Positions 62,777 to 64,000 of a stretch of DNA of 64,000 nucleotides are shown here, piece by piece; within the stretch, counting starts at the first letter, position 1, and the number at the start of each line of letters is the position of its first letter. The notes below the pieces were generated by a model. It did not search any database and was not told the DNA's origin. It saw only the letters and a list, made by a program, of their open reading frames with translations. Origin of the DNA: Acidovorax delafieldii (GTDB lineage Bacteria; Pseudomonadota; Gammaproteobacteria; Burkholderiales; Burkholderiaceae_C); the NCBI RefSeq assembly GCF_007993815.1, contig NZ_VJWE01000018.1:124001-188000 (forward strand), read 5' to 3'. A program made the translations under genes and the position numbers.

Positions 62777-64000
62777 ATGCACGCATCCAACACCCCCGAC
62801 CACATCCTGCGCGCCCGGCTGCCGCGCTGGCTGCTGCCCTCCGCGTGGCCGCAGCAGGGCCACCAGCCCGCACTGGCCGATCTGCGCCTGGCCCAGGGCC
62901 GCATCGTGCAGGTGCTGCCCCACGGCACCCAGCCTGCGCTACACGGCGCTGTGTGGGACGTGGCAGGCGCGCTGGTGCTGCCCGGCCTGGTCGATGCGCA
63001 CACCCACCTGGACAAGGCCTTCACCCTGCCGCGCATGGGAGAGGTCAAACCCGGCCTGCTGGGCGCCATCGAGGCCATGATGTTGGATCGCCAGGGCTGG
63101 ACCGAAGCCGACATCCACGCCCGCGCCAGCCGCGCGCTGCAATGGGCCTACGACGCAGGCACCGTCCACCTGCGCACCCACTGCGACTGGTGGGAGCCCG
63201 ACGCGCAGCCGCTGGCCTGGAACGTGTTGCACGCACTGGCCCACGACTGGGCCGACCGCATCACGCTGGAGCGCGTAAGCCTGATCCCCTTGCATCTGTA
63301 CACGGACCGCAGCGCCGCCCTGCGGCTGGCGGCCACCGTGGCTGCGAGCGGCCCTGGCGCCTTGCTGGGCGGCTTTGTGCACTCTACCAACTGGGACCCG
63401 CAGGCGCTGCGCCACCTGTTGGAAGCCGCACAACACCATGGCCTGAACGTGGACCTGCATGTGGACGAAGAACTGCACCCCGGCGCCCAGGGCTTGGCGA
63501 CCACCGCCGCACTGCTCAAAGAACTGCGCTTTGAAGGCCATGTGGTCTGCGGCCACACCTGCGCGCTGGCCGCACAGGACGAGGCCACGGCCCTCGCCAC
63601 GCTCGATGCCGTGGCACAAAGCCCCATCACCCTGGTCACCCTGCCCATCACCAACCTGCTGCTGCAGGACGCCACCACCGGCCGCACGCCGCGCCAGCGT
63701 GGTCTGACGCTGGTGAAGGAGGCCCGTGCACGCGGCATCCCGGTGCTGGTCGCCAGCGACAACGTGCAAGACCCGTTCTGCCCCGTGGGCAGCTTTGACC
63801 CGCTGGAAGCCCTGGCCACGGGTGTGCTGGCTGCGCAGCTGGATGCACCTTTCGACCAATGGAGCGAATCGCTGTGCCGCGCCGACTGGCTGTGCACCGG
63901 CCGCACTGGCACCACGGCGCTGCCGCTGCAGCCTGGCACGGTGGCTGACCTGCTGGTCTTCACGCAGGCTGACCACTGGGGCTTTCCATCGCGCGCACAA
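62777..64000 (+). CDS. cytosine-deaminase-like amidohydrolase (3' end outside window)
   Basis: The first 408 residues are visible without a stop. Metal motifs of the CodA-type amidohydrolases: VDAHTHLDKAFTLPRMGE (H-x-H), HVDEELHPGAQG, FEGHVVCGHTCAL and PVLVASDNVQDPFCPVGSFDPLE. CodA-type enzymes deaminate cytosine, isocytosine or related rings, and some paralogues act on creatinine-like or triazine substrates. Placed behind a RutR-like regulator and ferredoxin, a nucleobase substrate is likely. Confidence 0.88.
   Translation, partial: MHASNTPDHILRARLPRWLLPSAWPQQGHQPALADLRLAQGRIVQVLPHGTQPALHGAVWDVAGALVLPGLVDAHTHLDKAFTLPRMGEVKPGLLGAIEAMMLDRQGWTEADIHARASRALQWAYDAGTVHLRTHCDWWEPDAQPLAWNVLHALAHDWADRITLERVSLIPLHLYTDRSAALRLAATVAASGPGALLGGFVHSTNWDPQALRHLLEAAQHHGLNVDLHVDEELHPGAQGLATTAALLKELRFEGHVVCGHTCALAAQDEATALATLDAVAQSPITLVTLPITNLLLQDATTGRTPRQRGLTLVKEARARGIPVLVASDNVQDPFCPVGSFDPLEALATGVLAAQLDAPFDQWSESLCRADWLCTGRTGTTALPLQPGTVADLLVFTQADHWGFPSRAQ

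Overview
This GC-rich window has the content and intergenic repeats of a Betaproteobacterium of the Comamonadaceae (Acidovorax-like). The lineage is an inference from porin type, codon use and repeats; there is no rRNA to prove it. No tRNA, rRNA, CRISPR array or complete insertion sequence was seen.

The main theme is uptake and breakdown of purines. From 1 to 10.6 kb, mostly on the minus strand, lie a cut-off BMP-family binding protein, a chemoreceptor, an adenine deaminase coupled to a Rieske oxygenase, and a complete BMP-type nucleoside/purine ABC transporter. A LysR regulator diverges from xdhAB (xanthine dehydrogenase, 10.7-14.5 kb). An 0.8-kb inverted-repeat region follows. From 15.4 to 23.2 kb is a block of two c-di-GMP proteins, a Crp/Fnr regulator with an FNR-like box, a porin and a glycerate kinase. 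A lower-GC SMR efflux gene comes next.

From 23.9 to 38 kb is the urate-to-ureidoglycolate pathway: puuD (urate hydroxylase), xdhC, uraH, a GntR regulator with a perfect palindromic operator, puuE (allantoinase), a uraD-allC fusion, an M20 hydrolase, gamma-glutamyltransferase, a dicarboxylate carrier, a second GntR and a xanthine/urate permease. maeB (38.1-40.4 kb) closes this part. From 40.7 to 44.1 kb an NMT1-type ABC transporter operon ends in a nucleoside deaminase. A patatin lipoprotein and a TetR/dehydrogenase/esterase cluster follow.

From 48.7 to 56 kb is an L-threonate/four-carbon acid sugar operon (GntR, GntP-type transporter, ltnD, otnK, otnC, an alpha/beta hydrolase, otnI). Its otnC is interrupted by a frameshift at a run of seven C.

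The most interesting part is 56.1-64 kb. Two RNA elements sharing the same conserved internal loop, with different P2 helices, sit upstream of an orphan NMT1-type binding protein (plus strand) and of a 2-oxoglutarate/Fe(II) oxygenase (minus strand). They look like NMT1-motif (xanthine-I) riboswitches. They frame a cluster with a second 2OG oxygenase, a VOC protein, a nucleoside deaminase, a RutR-like TetR regulator with RutR-type operator halves, a stand-alone ferredoxin, an NAD(P)H oxidoreductase and a cytosine-deaminase-like amidohydrolase. This may be an undescribed purine/xanthine uptake and oxidation module parallel to the classical xdh-puu route.
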